Of a stretch of DNA of 7,472 nucleotides, positions 1-6,710 are shown piece after piece. Positions within the stretch are counted from its first letter, which is position 1; every line of letters starts with the position of its first letter. This stretch comes from a bacterium. Lineage in GTDB: Bacteria > SZUA-79 > Acidulodesulfobacterales > Acidulodesulfobacteraceae. The notes beneath the pieces are model-generated. The model was not told where the DNA came from and ran no database searches. It was given only the letters and a program-made list of their open reading frames with translations. The stretch is from positions 1-7,472 of the forward strand of contig JAJZJD010000050.1 of the NCBI GenBank assembly GCA_021828445.1, in the 5' to 3' direction. A program made the translations under genes and the position numbers.

Positions 1-9
1 TCTTTTTAT

Positions 10-38
10 TTTATTTATTATAATAAAAAATAAATAAA
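10..38. repeat. AT-only inverted repeat
   Basis: TTTATTTATT (10-19) is the exact reverse complement of AATAAATAAA (29-38), with a 9-base spacer. It contains only A and T and lies in the gene-free first part of the window. It could melt easily or form a weak cruciform. No function is evident, and such palindromes arise readily in AT-rich DNA. Confidence 0.35.
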
Positions 39-86
39 TAATCCCTTTGCGCAAATTTAATATGTGCGGAGGGGGAACAAAGCTTT

Positions 87-124
87 TGCCCTCTGTCCGA
101 GTTTGGACAGGGGGCATTTTTTTT
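87..124 (+). terminator. Rho-independent terminator upstream of operon 1
   Basis: A 12-bp stem (87-98 paired with 105-116, one G-T wobble) closes a 6-base loop and is followed directly by eight T residues (117-124). This is a classic bacterial intrinsic terminator. It would end transcription entering from the left, and it sits just before promoter-like copy 1, insulating operon 1 from upstream genes. It is one of the main reasons to regard the DNA as bacterial. Confidence 0.85.
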
Positions 125-128
125 GCCC

Positions 129-166
129 TAAAATTCAGTATCTCAAAAAAAAAGCGTATATATATA
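129..166 (+). promoter_or_regulatory. Promoter-like conserved element, copy 1
   Basis: This is the first of three near-identical intergenic elements (others at 1888-1923 and 6647-6687). It reads AAAATTCAGTATCTC (130-144), a run of nine A, then GCGTATATATATA (154-166). The TATATA part could be a -10 box, with TTCAGT about 17 bases upstream as a poor -35. Conservation continues through the spacer, more than a plain sigma-70 promoter needs. It lies 33 bases upstream of the chosen TTG start at 199, between a terminator and the first gene of operon 1. Compared with the other copies it has one T fewer and one A more, so the overall spacing is unchanged. Confidence 0.7.
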
Positions 167-198
167 CTGAAAACCTTTTTACGCGGGAGGAATATAAT

Positions 199-486
199 TT
201 GTTTCTATTTATTAAGATATTGGCCGGATTTATTATAGTTTTAATTATCGTCGGCGTAACCTTAGCGGCGAAAATGCTCGAAGAAGACCATAAAAAGAAA
301 ACGAGAAATTACCGTCTTTGCGAAGAAGAAAGAAAACGCAGGACGGCTCATTATATAGACGACAAAGATTCTTTTCAAAGTTATAGAGATAAAGACCCCG
401 CCTATCAGGATGCCTTAAGGGCAGTCCAGGGTTTTAGGGATAAAGGTAGCAACGACGATAGAGATAAAGGAGGCTGTCCTTTTTGA
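199..486 (+). CDS. Small single-pass membrane protein, unrecognised
   Basis: This encodes 95 residues if it starts at TTG 199. That start is chosen because GGGAGG (185-190) lies 8 bases upstream, and because the longer reading frame back to 64 would translate through the terminator and the promoter-like element. The N-terminus is one hydrophobic helix (about residues 2-24), followed by a highly charged, probably cytoplasmic tail rich in Lys, Arg, Asp and Glu. The tail has three RDK repeats (YRDKD, FRDKG, DRDKG) and ends in GGCPF. I do not recognise the family. It overlaps the next gene by four bases, so the two are probably translationally coupled. Its position in a conjugation-like block suggests a small envelope or scaffold component, but that is only inference. 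Confidence 0.7.
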   Translation: MFLFIKILAGFIIVLIIVGVTLAAKMLEEDHKKKTRNYRLCEEERKRRTAHYIDDKDSFQSYRDKDPAYQDALRAVQGFRDKGSNDDRDKGGCPF

Positions 487-1013
487 AACTAAAAACTCAT
501 AACATATTTACCATAGGAATATTAACCGCTGTAGGTTCTTTTTTTACTAATCCAGTAGCATCTTTAATATCTGCGGATATATTATCATTGACGGCGAATC
601 AAATTATAGATTCTTTAGGGCATAAAGCAAACGCTCAAGGCTATCTCGTTAGGACGCCTTTTACGCATACGATAGTCCGTTCAGTTTTATGGAGTTTAAT
701 TCCCGCCGTAGTTTTATTTCTACTGCTTGGTTCTTTAGGTAAATTACCCGTTTTGCATTTAAACGGACATCAACCCTATTGGATATTATTACAAGGCATT
801 CTTGCAGGACCGTTGCATATGTGCTTAGATATGATTACCGAAGGCGGAATATTCAGGCGTAAAAACGGCAGATTTCAGAGATTTGCGGTAGCGCATATTA
901 AATATAATAACATATTTTGGAATATATTTTTTCAGCTTATAGGTATAGGACTTGTTTTTTTAATATTTTTTATTCACGGATTAATAGGAGGTCACTATGG
1001 CTGGTTTATCTAA
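483..1013 (+). CDS. DUF1286-like integral membrane protein
   Basis: This encodes 176 residues from a TTG start at 483, with AAAGGAGG (466-473) 9 bases upstream. The start is supported because the protein then begins MKLKTH, the opening I recall for DUF1286 proteins of Sulfolobales and their plasmids. Further shared features are GH near residue 46, VRTPFTHT (56-63), a GPLHMCLD block (109-116), TEGGIFRRKNG (119-129) and AHIKYNN (137-143). Hydrophobic segments lie near 10-34, 66-83, 98-112 and 144-165. The His/Asp pattern resembles the membrane-bound putative metal hydrolases of the YdjM/DUF457 group, but activity is unproven. It overlaps the next gene by 17 bases. The family match is from memory of conserved blocks, not a search. 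Confidence 0.72.
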   Translation: MKLKTHNIFTIGILTAVGSFFTNPVASLISADILSLTANQIIDSLGHKANAQGYLVRTPFTHTIVRSVLWSLIPAVVLFLLLGSLGKLPVLHLNGHQPYWILLQGILAGPLHMCLDMITEGGIFRRKNGRFQRFAVAHIKYNNIFWNIFFQLIGIGLVFLIFFIHGLIGGHYGWFI

Positions 1014-1785
1014 CGCACCTAAAAACGAACCCACTAGTAGTAGTAGTGGCGGCGGCGGAGCTGTAGTTACCGGCGGCGGAAATTATAAACCGCCTAAAGG
1101 GCTATTAGACGCCATATCTGAAATTCAGCAGTTAAAAGTCATAGAATCCGACGGGAATAATATAGACAGCGATTTCTTTTCTATTCAACAAAGGCTTGAT
1201 TATTATAAAGTCGGCTCTCGTTCAGGAATGAAAGAGGCTGTATTTATGTTTTTATTATTTCCTATTTTCGGCTGGATAATACCGTCTTATTTAAACTTTT
1301 TTTATGGCGGCAGTACCGGCGCCGATACTCAATTATTGCTTTTATTAATAGCTGTTTTACCGGCATTGTCTTACGTAGGTTTATGCGTGTTTTTGGCAAA
1401 TCTTTACCGCGGACAGATTACCAAAATGGCAATTAATGCCCTTTTGACAGGCAGAAGCATGGTAATGGCAATGTTAGGTTTCTTTATATTCGTAGTTTAT
1501 TATATGCTCTACCAGATGTCTTTAACTAAAAGCGTTTCTCATACCATAATAAGCATATTTTTTGCGATAGGTAAGGCTACTAATCCGCATTTGCCGAAAA
1601 TAAGAAACTATTATGACCTTTTTTATTATCAGAAAGTCAGGCCGGATTTTTTAGACATAGCCGTCTCTAATCTTATTATACTTTTATTATCTGCTTTAGT
1701 CCCCGTCTTTACTCTTTATCTTAAATATTACCGCAAGAAATACAAAGCTTACAGAGCAAAACAGAAATTAGAAGGAAAATGCTGA
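997..1785 (+). CDS. Four-helix membrane protein, unrecognised
   Basis: This encodes 262 residues from ATG 997, with AGGAGG (986-991) five bases upstream. The N-terminus has a low-complexity Thr/Ser/Gly tract (residues 13-28) encoded by AGT and GGC triplet runs, then a soluble part to about residue 78. Hydrophobic segments follow near 81-103, 112-135, 154-174 and 222-243. A loop between the last two (about 193-220) is rich in Tyr and basic residues, and the C-terminus is Lys/Arg-rich. I do not recognise the family. It is the last gene of operon 1 and precedes the block encoding a coupling ATPase that has no membrane anchor. It might therefore be an inner-membrane secretion component or the missing anchor of that ATPase. 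This is inference only. Confidence 0.75.
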   Translation: MAGLSNAPKNEPTSSSSGGGGAVVTGGGNYKPPKGLLDAISEIQQLKVIESDGNNIDSDFFSIQQRLDYYKVGSRSGMKEAVFMFLLFPIFGWIIPSYLNFFYGGSTGADTQLLLLLIAVLPALSYVGLCVFLANLYRGQITKMAINALLTGRSMVMAMLGFFIFVVYYMLYQMSLTKSVSHTIISIFFAIGKATNPHLPKIRNYYDLFYYQKVRPDFLDIAVSNLIILLLSALVPVFTLYLKYYRKKYKAYRAKQKLEGKC

Positions 1786-1807
1786 GAATATGTTAATTCT
1801 TGATTTT

Positions 1808-1870
1808 CTCTCTGCCCTAAAGGGCGGAGCTTTACGGCGGGATTTGATAAAAATACCGCATCGCTTTTTT
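1808..1870 (+). terminator. Probable terminator region after operon 1
   Basis: Two hairpins follow the last gene of operon 1. The first is an 8-bp stem with one G-T wobble (1810-1817 with 1822-1829, loop TAAA), not directly followed by T residues. The second pairs GCGG (1837-1840) with CCGC (1856-1859) and ATTT (1842-1845) with AAAT (1851-1854), and six T residues begin five bases later (1865-1870). The arrangement, a hairpin region immediately before a promoter-like copy, mirrors that at 87-166. Termination is likely, but it is not clear which hairpin does it. Confidence 0.5.
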
Positions 1871-1887
1871 GTCCGCATTTTTTATCC

Positions 1888-1923
1888 TAAAATTTCAGTA
1901 TCTCAAAAAATAGCGTATATATA
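1888..1923 (+). promoter_or_regulatory. Promoter-like conserved element, copy 2
   Basis: It reads AAAATTTCAGTATCTC (1889-1904), then AAAAAATA, then GCGTATATATA (1913-1923). TATATA at 1916-1921 could be a -10 box, with TTTCAG 17 bases upstream as a poor -35. It lies 34 bases before the ATG of the degenerate HD-GYP gene. The leader after it (TTTTTACGGAGGAA) resembles that after copy 1 (TTTTTACGCGGGAGGAA), so conservation extends into the ribosome-binding region. Confidence 0.72.
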
Positions 1924-1957
1924 AAATATATATAATTTTTTACGGAGGAACTACGCT

Positions 1958-2905
1958 ATGCCCGAAATTCAAGAACAGACCGCTATTCAAGATAACAATG
2001 CCGTCAATGACGGTAATCAGCAAAATATTAACGAAAATGTAAATCCCGACAATCAAAATCCTGAAGAAAATGTAAAGGCTGATTTACAAGATGATTTAAT
2101 ACCGCAAGAAGATGTTCAATCTGAAAATGCCGAACCGCCGGAAACGGACAACAACGAGGATATTTTGGCGAATAACGGCGAATATACGGACGAAGAAACT
2201 TACGAAGACGAACAATCCGCCGAACAATCCGACGAACAATCCGACGAACAATCCGATGCCGCCGAACAAACGTCTATCGTTTTAAGCGATTTAAACGCTG
2301 TTTTAGCCGCTTTAAAATCGGTTAATAGAATTATATACGATAAGCTGATAAAGACCGGCAATATTGCTATAAAGCTTTTTAACGCGTTAGGTTATGATAT
2401 AACCGACGAGTTATATCTTGCCTGTTATCTTTCTAATTACGGATTATTAGCCGTCCCCGAAAATATCTTTTTAAAGCAGGGGTATTTATCCGAAAACGAG
2501 TTCAGGGAAATTAAGAAACATCCTCAAATATCGGCGGAAGTCGCCAAAGACGTTTATCTAAACGCATTAGGCGACTTATATAATGACGAAACCGCAGAAG
2601 TTGTAAAACAAAACGTTGATTTTATCATAAGTCTAATATTGGATCATCACGAACTCCCCCCGGCTAATCCTATCGCTAAAGGCTATTTTAATAAAATGTC
2701 GGTATCGAGAGAGGCTTATATTTTAGGCATAGCGGATAAAATCGTAGGCGCTACTGACAAAATGAGACGTCTCTATTCTATCATTGTCCCGGTCAGCTCT
2801 GCCGCAAGAGAAATACTCTCTGTTTTCGGAGAGACGGACGCTATATTTACATCAAAAGAAAAACAAATTATATGGGACATTTTGGTCAATAATGCAAATT
2901 TATAG
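1958..2905 (+). CDS. Degenerate HD-GYP-like protein with acidic N-terminal tail
   Basis: This encodes 315 residues from ATG 1958, with GGAGG (1944-1948) nine bases upstream. Residues 1-105 are acidic, Gln/Asn-rich and probably disordered, and end in four EQS repeats. Residues about 110-275 follow the HD-GYP layout: YGLLAVPENI (161-170) matches the usual HDIGKIGIPD stretch, LKQGYLSENEF (172-182) the KPGxLTxEE stretch, KKHP has H188, DHHE has H230 and H231, and IADK has D260. The signature HD pair itself is replaced by Ser159-Asn160, the Lys of HDIGK is Leu163, and no GYP motif is seen. The metal site should therefore be broken, suggesting a regulatory or structural role, possibly nucleotide sensing, rather than cyclic-di-GMP hydrolysis. 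It overlaps the ATPase gene by 14 bases, so translational coupling is likely. Confidence 0.75.
   Translation: MPEIQEQTAIQDNNAVNDGNQQNINENVNPDNQNPEENVKADLQDDLIPQEDVQSENAEPPETDNNEDILANNGEYTDEETYEDEQSAEQSDEQSDEQSDAAEQTSIVLSDLNAVLAALKSVNRIIYDKLIKTGNIAIKLFNALGYDITDELYLACYLSNYGLLAVPENIFLKQGYLSENEFREIKKHPQISAEVAKDVYLNALGDLYNDETAEVVKQNVDFIISLILDHHELPPANPIAKGYFNKMSVSREAYILGIADKIVGATDKMRRLYSIIVPVSSAAREILSVFGETDAIFTSKEKQIIWDILVNNANL
2207..2254 (+). repeat. 12-base tandem repeat, four units, in frame
   Basis: Four units of G(A/C)CGAACAATCC occur end to end at 2207-2218, 2219-2230, 2231-2242 and 2243-2254; three are identical and one has a single change. They encode DEQS, AEQS, DEQS, DEQS in the acidic tail of the HD-GYP-like protein. 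Copy number could vary by slippage without breaking the reading frame. Confidence 0.9.
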
Positions 2906-4901
2906 AGACAAAACAATTATCGGAATGGGCTACGACTTAGCCAAAGGCGACCCCGAAGACATAAAAGAAATTTTTTTAATGGATTCGGAACGCTCCGGGC
3001 ATATTTTCGGCATGGGGACCACACGATTTGGCAAAGCCCAGAGTTTAGATTCTTTGATTCATACGCCTGACGGTTTTAAACGAATGGGTGATATTAAAAA
3101 AGGCGACATCGTTTCTACTCCGGACAATAAAACCGCTACCGTAATAGATATATTTCCGCAAGGTATATTGCCGCTTTATAAAATTACTCTTGAAGACGGC
3201 AGGACTGCGGAGGCAAGCGGCGATCATCTATGGGAAGTTTATATAGGATATTCAAAAAAAAAGAAAAAAACTATCGTTACTACAGATTTATTAAGACGCA
3301 TAATGCAGACCAAAAAAGTTTTTATTCAAGTTTGTAATCCGTCTAAAAAAGAAAAGCTAAAACTTGTCGCCGTTAAATCTATTAATTTTAGCCGTAACGC
3401 TGAGGCGCAATGTATTTTATTAGATAGTCCTGAGCATTTATATATTACCGATAATTATATTGTAACGCATAATACCCGCTTAATGGAGTCTATGATAGAA
3501 CAGGATTTGCGTAAAGGCAATTCTGTTATTTTCATAGACCCTAAAAGCGATTACGATATATTTTCTAAAATAGTTCAAGTTGCCTTTGAGGAAAACAGAG
3601 AGGACGAGATTATGTATTTATCGGTTATCCCCGATAATTCCATAAAATTTAATCCTTTATCGCATTTTTTAATACCCGACGAGATGGTTCATCATACGGT
3701 TTCAGGTATTGAAGCCAAAGACCAGTTTTTTATCAACGTAGCATACGAAACGTCTTTAGCTATAGCATCGTCTTTATATATGATAAAACAGGCTAACGGC
3801 AATAAAGAACAGCTTAATTTTTCGGATATTCTTTATTATGTTTCTCAAGCGGATATGAAAGATTTAAGAAATACTTTAGAAAAAGCAGTCGTAGAACAAA
3901 AATATGTCGCTAATCAAAGAACTATGCTCCATTTATTAGACCAGATAATAGCGTCCCCTACCGATTATTTTTCTAAAGTATCTACTACGCTTAGGACTAT
4001 GCTTACGCAGCTTACGTCAGGCAATATGGGGACGGTTATGGGATTGGCAAGGGAAAATCCCGTAATAGACAGACTTGAGGCGGGCAAACGCATTATTTTA
4101 ATTGTTCATACTCACGCGTTATCGACCAGAAAGGTTAGCTATCTTATGGCAAGAAACGTTTTATCGTCTATTCAATCTTTTATAGGTAGAGTATTTGAGC
4201 AAGGTTTAAAGATTAATCCCCCGCTTTGTCTTTACATAGACGAAGCGTCAAACGTTTTTTACGACGGCATAGAAAATATGTTTAATAAAGCCGGCGGCGC
4301 AGGCGTCTGGCTTGCGGCTTTCACTCAATCTGTATCTGATATTACCGCCGAACTCGGCATTGACAGAACTAAAAAGATTATTGATAATACAAATACAAAG
4401 ATTTATTTAAGGGTTAACGATCCTGATACGCAAAGATTCGTTTCCCAATCGTCGGGGCTTATTAAGGGATATTCTCACATTATAGGATTAGGCGGCTCTT
4501 TTACCTTAAAACAAGAAGAAATTCCATTGGTTTCGACCGATATTATCGGCAATCTCAAAAAAAGAGAGATGCTTTTTTTAGGACCGGACGGAAGATATAA
4601 AGGTATGACCTTATTTACAAAGCCGTCTTACGTTAACATAACGAATAAAAAAGAAGAGAAAACTAATCAGGCAATAAGTTCAATAAGTCAGTCATCAGGC
4701 AAGCTTGATTTATCAGACAAGGCATCAGGCAAATCAGTCAGCGGGTTATCCCCCGCTGACGATATTCCTAAAGATAACGATGATTGGATGTGGAACGGAA
4801 AACAGGTAGACAAACCTGCTCCGTTGCCTGAAGAAGAACATCATTTAAAAAAGAATAAAATATTCACGATATTTAATAATTTATTCAAAAAAACTGCTTA
4901 A
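2892..4901 (+). CDS. VirD4/TraD-type coupling ATPase with intein
   Basis: The precursor has 669 residues and the spliced protein would have 523. ATG 2892 was chosen because it overlaps the preceding gene by only 14 bases; the ribosome binding site is weak, so coupling is likely. ATG 2925 is an alternative. Walker A is GTTRFGK (42-48) then, after the 146-residue intein, Thr195. Further family features are VIFIDPKSDYDIF (212-224), Walker B LYIDEAS (447-453), a FTQS motif (477-480), and an NTNTKIYLRV stretch like that of TraG/TraD ATPases. Such hexameric ATPases bring relaxase-DNA complexes to a type IV secretion channel. Unlike typical TraD/VirD4 there are no N-terminal membrane helices. The C-terminal tail, after about residue 580, is Ser/Lys-rich and probably flexible. 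The next gene follows 11 bases later. Confidence 0.85.
   Translation: MQIYRDKTIIGMGYDLAKGDPEDIKEIFLMDSERSGHIFGMGTTRFGKAQSLDSLIHTPDGFKRMGDIKKGDIVSTPDNKTATVIDIFPQGILPLYKITLEDGRTAEASGDHLWEVYIGYSKKKKKTIVTTDLLRRIMQTKKVFIQVCNPSKKEKLKLVAVKSINFSRNAEAQCILLDSPEHLYITDNYIVTHNTRLMESMIEQDLRKGNSVIFIDPKSDYDIFSKIVQVAFEENREDEIMYLSVIPDNSIKFNPLSHFLIPDEMVHHTVSGIEAKDQFFINVAYETSLAIASSLYMIKQANGNKEQLNFSDILYYVSQADMKDLRNTLEKAVVEQKYVANQRTMLHLLDQIIASPTDYFSKVSTTLRTMLTQLTSGNMGTVMGLARENPVIDRLEAGKRIILIVHTHALSTRKVSYLMARNVLSSIQSFIGRVFEQGLKINPPLCLYIDEASNVFYDGIENMFNKAGGAGVWLAAFTQSVSDITAELGIDRTKKIIDNTNTKIYLRVNDPDTQRFVSQSSGLIKGYSHIIGLGGSFTLKQEEIPLVSTDIIGNLKKREMLFLGPDGRYKGMTLFTKPSYVNITNKKEEKTNQAISSISQSSGKLDLSDKASGKSVSGLSPADDIPKDNDDWMWNGKQVDKPAPLPEEEHHLKKNKIFTIFNNLFKKTA
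3036..3473 (+). other. Class 3 mini-intein in the ATPase P-loop
   Basis: The 146-residue insertion separates the Lys and Thr of Walker A; removing it restores GTTRFGKT. It begins AQSLDSLIHTPDG, the usual intein block A except that the first residue is Ala instead of Cys or Ser. Block B is GRTAEASGDHLWEV, with His at position 10 and Trp at position 12 (Trp codon at 3231). Block F has a Cys at position 4, followed by ILLDSPEHLY (Cys codon at 3411). Block G ends VTHN and is followed by Thr. Trp B12, Cys F4 and Thr G5, with a non-nucleophilic first residue and Ser/Thr at +1, define class 3 inteins, in which the block F Cys starts splicing. Only about 60 residues separate blocks B and F, so there is no homing endonuclease. 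Confidence 0.93.
4737..4760 (+). repeat. Perfect 9-bp inverted repeat inside the ATPase gene
   Basis: GTCAGCGGG (4737-4745) and CCCGCTGAC (4752-4760) form a perfect GC-rich stem with a 6-base loop, in the part encoding the flexible C-terminal tail. No T run follows, so it is not an intrinsic terminator. Just upstream, CATCAGGCAA occurs twice (starting near 4693 and 4723). It may pause ribosomes, protect mRNA or be incidental. Confidence 0.6.
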
Positions 4902-4912
4902 TGAGGATATAG

Positions 4913-6649
4913 ATGCCTAAAATATTACCGTTTTTACATCATTTAATTTTATTTTTTCACTCTTTAAGCGCTTTTACTCAACCCGCCCTGCTTTTATTCT
5001 TAGGCATGTCTATCGGTTTAACGCTGGCTTTATATCATATTTTAAAGACTGTTACCGCTAAACAAAAAGTAGATATATCCCTTGAGAAACTTTCTTTTTT
5101 ATGGAAATCTCAAGACGAAATTTCTTTAAATTTAAAAGAAGAAATTATTGAAGATATTAAAGCTGAACTCGGATTCGGTATGATTAAAAAAAATAAAAAC
5201 CGTTTAAAACTACGTACTAAAGAAGATATAGAAACAGGCGTTAGGTTAGGCATTCAGTCTTTACAGGCAGAGGCGGAAAATACCGATAAAGTTATTGATA
5301 ATAAAAAACTTCTTGTTTTTTACGTTAAAATAGAACCTTATTTAAAATCCGACGAGCAAAATAATGTAGTAGTTAGACTTTTAATGTTTTTAGATAAAAA
5401 AGGCAACTGCCCCTCGGTTGCTTCGTCAACTAAAGATACATCTACTACTGCTTTTCAAAAAAGCCTGACGATAATAAAAAACGTTACTCAATACGATATA
5501 TTTAGACAAATTACATTAACCGACCATACTTTAGATGTTTGTGAAGAAGCTTTATCCTCGCTTTTAGAAAAAATTAAAATTCGTTCCGAGCAGGAGTCTT
5601 TTATTGCGCCCGTTATGATAGCCTGTTTGGCTCACGATATAGGAAAAGTCCCTGATTTATCTAATACTTATGCTACGGGAGACCATCCGATGATATCCTC
5701 TCGTATGCTTATGGATTTAGGCGTGCCTCAAAATTCGGATATTCTTAATGCCGTATTAAATCATCATAAAGTTGTTGCAGATTCCAGCAATACAATTTAT
5801 TTAATGCTTAAATCCGCCGACCAAGCTGCAAGGGCTAAAGAATTATCGGAATATTTGAACGCTCACAGTCAGGATTCGCAAGAGTTTTTAAAATCTGTAG
5901 GCGTGTTAGGCAAAAACGATACGGCTCAGGAAATAAAACAGGATATACCTTTAGAAAAAACCGAAGTCGCCCCGCAAACAGTTTCTCCCGATAGCGACTT
6001 ATCGTTTTTAACGTCTAAAAATTCGTCTCCGGCTGTTGATTCAGTTCATGAGTCTAATTCCGTTATTTCTAATCAAGTTCAAACGCCTGATGCGCCGCAA
6101 AATATTTCTTTAGGCTTTGAAGAACAAAGTTTATCGTCTAATGCAGGAGATTATTCTTGGATAAATATAGAAAACTATTTATCGTATTTAAAGCCCTTTA
6201 TTAATACATATGAAGTTAAAAATAATCAATTAATAGTTCAGTCCGTAGCTCTAACGTCAGGTATTATTTATTTTAATACGTTTTGTTTGGGTAAGGCTTT
6301 AACGGATTATATGAAATCACGAGGATTAGAGCCTTTAAATTATAAAACTAATAAAAAAGAAACAGAGGATGTCTTAAATTATATTTCTAAAAACTTATTT
6401 GAAAATAATCTTTTAGATTCGCGCGTCAACAGCGGATATTATTCTAATTCGGTAAATATAGTCCAGAAAAACGGAAATATCATTAATGCGTTCGGCATAC
6501 TAATCAAAATAGAAGCTTTAGGATTTATGTCTGCATCGGACGTTACCGCTAATATACCTGACGGATTAAAAGGCATTACCGATATATATATCGTTAAAAC
6601 AAAAATTAAAGAGCAGACAGACGTTGTCGTTCCAGATATTTTTTCTTAA
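4913..6649 (+). CDS. Membrane-anchored HD-domain protein, possibly a MobH-like relaxase
   Basis: This encodes 578 residues from ATG 4913, with TGAGG (4902-4906) six bases upstream. One hydrophobic helix (about 24-44) should anchor it in the membrane. An HD phosphohydrolase domain spans about 190-310, with ligands H205, H241-D242 (in AHDIGK), H258, H284/H285 and D303 all present, so it should bind metal. A Ser/Gln-rich linker (about 320-415) leads to a C-terminal domain (415-560) I cannot assign with certainty. HD domain, linker, C-terminal domain and adjacency to a coupling ATPase recall MobH relaxases (TraI_2 and DUF1528 families), but the MobH HHxxxGG motif is not seen. RNase Y-type HD proteins have similar spacing, yet no KH domain is apparent. 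The HD call is firm; the relaxase role is a guess. Confidence 0.8.
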   Translation: MPKILPFLHHLILFFHSLSAFTQPALLLFLGMSIGLTLALYHILKTVTAKQKVDISLEKLSFLWKSQDEISLNLKEEIIEDIKAELGFGMIKKNKNRLKLRTKEDIETGVRLGIQSLQAEAENTDKVIDNKKLLVFYVKIEPYLKSDEQNNVVVRLLMFLDKKGNCPSVASSTKDTSTTAFQKSLTIIKNVTQYDIFRQITLTDHTLDVCEEALSSLLEKIKIRSEQESFIAPVMIACLAHDIGKVPDLSNTYATGDHPMISSRMLMDLGVPQNSDILNAVLNHHKVVADSSNTIYLMLKSADQAARAKELSEYLNAHSQDSQEFLKSVGVLGKNDTAQEIKQDIPLEKTEVAPQTVSPDSDLSFLTSKNSSPAVDSVHESNSVISNQVQTPDAPQNISLGFEEQSLSSNAGDYSWINIENYLSYLKPFINTYEVKNNQLIVQSVALTSGIIYFNTFCLGKALTDYMKSRGLEPLNYKTNKKETEDVLNYISKNLFENNLLDSRVNSGYYSNSVNIVQKNGNIINAFGILIKIEALGFMSASDVTANIPDGLKGITDIYIVKTKIKEQTDVVVPDIFS

Positions 6650-6687
6650 AATTTCAGTATCTCAAAAAAGAGCGTATATATATATAT
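6647..6687 (+). promoter_or_regulatory. Promoter-like conserved element, copy 3
   Basis: AAAATTTCAGTATCTC (6648-6663), then AAAAAAGA, then GCGTATATATATATAT (6672-6687). It matches copy 2 base for base through the CTC, and overlaps the TAA stop codon of the HD-domain gene (6647-6649). Unlike copies 1 and 2, no terminator lies before it; one lies after it. It faces the small genes to the right. Confidence 0.7.
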
Positions 6688-6710
6688 TATAAGTTATCTC
6701 CACTAACGTG

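Noticed and set aside
64..198. Longer N-terminus of the first gene starting at ATG 64
   Set aside because: It would be translated through an intrinsic terminator and the promoter-like copy, and lacks similarity to a signal or domain; TTG 199 has a good GGGAGG site.
47..238. Overlapping + strand ORF of 63 residues
   Set aside because: It runs through the terminator and promoter-like element, is Lys-rich from the A run, and has no supporting context.
2207..2254. Short tandem repeats as a CRISPR array
   Set aside because: Units are only 12 bases with no spacers and encode an in-frame peptide repeat.
2784..2891. Upstream ATG 2784 for the coupling ATPase
   Set aside because: It would overlap the HD-GYP-like gene by over 120 bases, and the extra residues look like an out-of-frame reading of that gene.
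3045..3227. Minus-strand ORF within the intein
   Set aside because: It lies opposite a well-supported intein reading frame and has no recognisable motif.
3254..3270. Runs of nine and seven A in the intein as a possible frameshift
   Set aside because: The frame stays open and blocks F and G are intact after the run, so it simply encodes a Lys-rich linker in place of a lost endonuclease.
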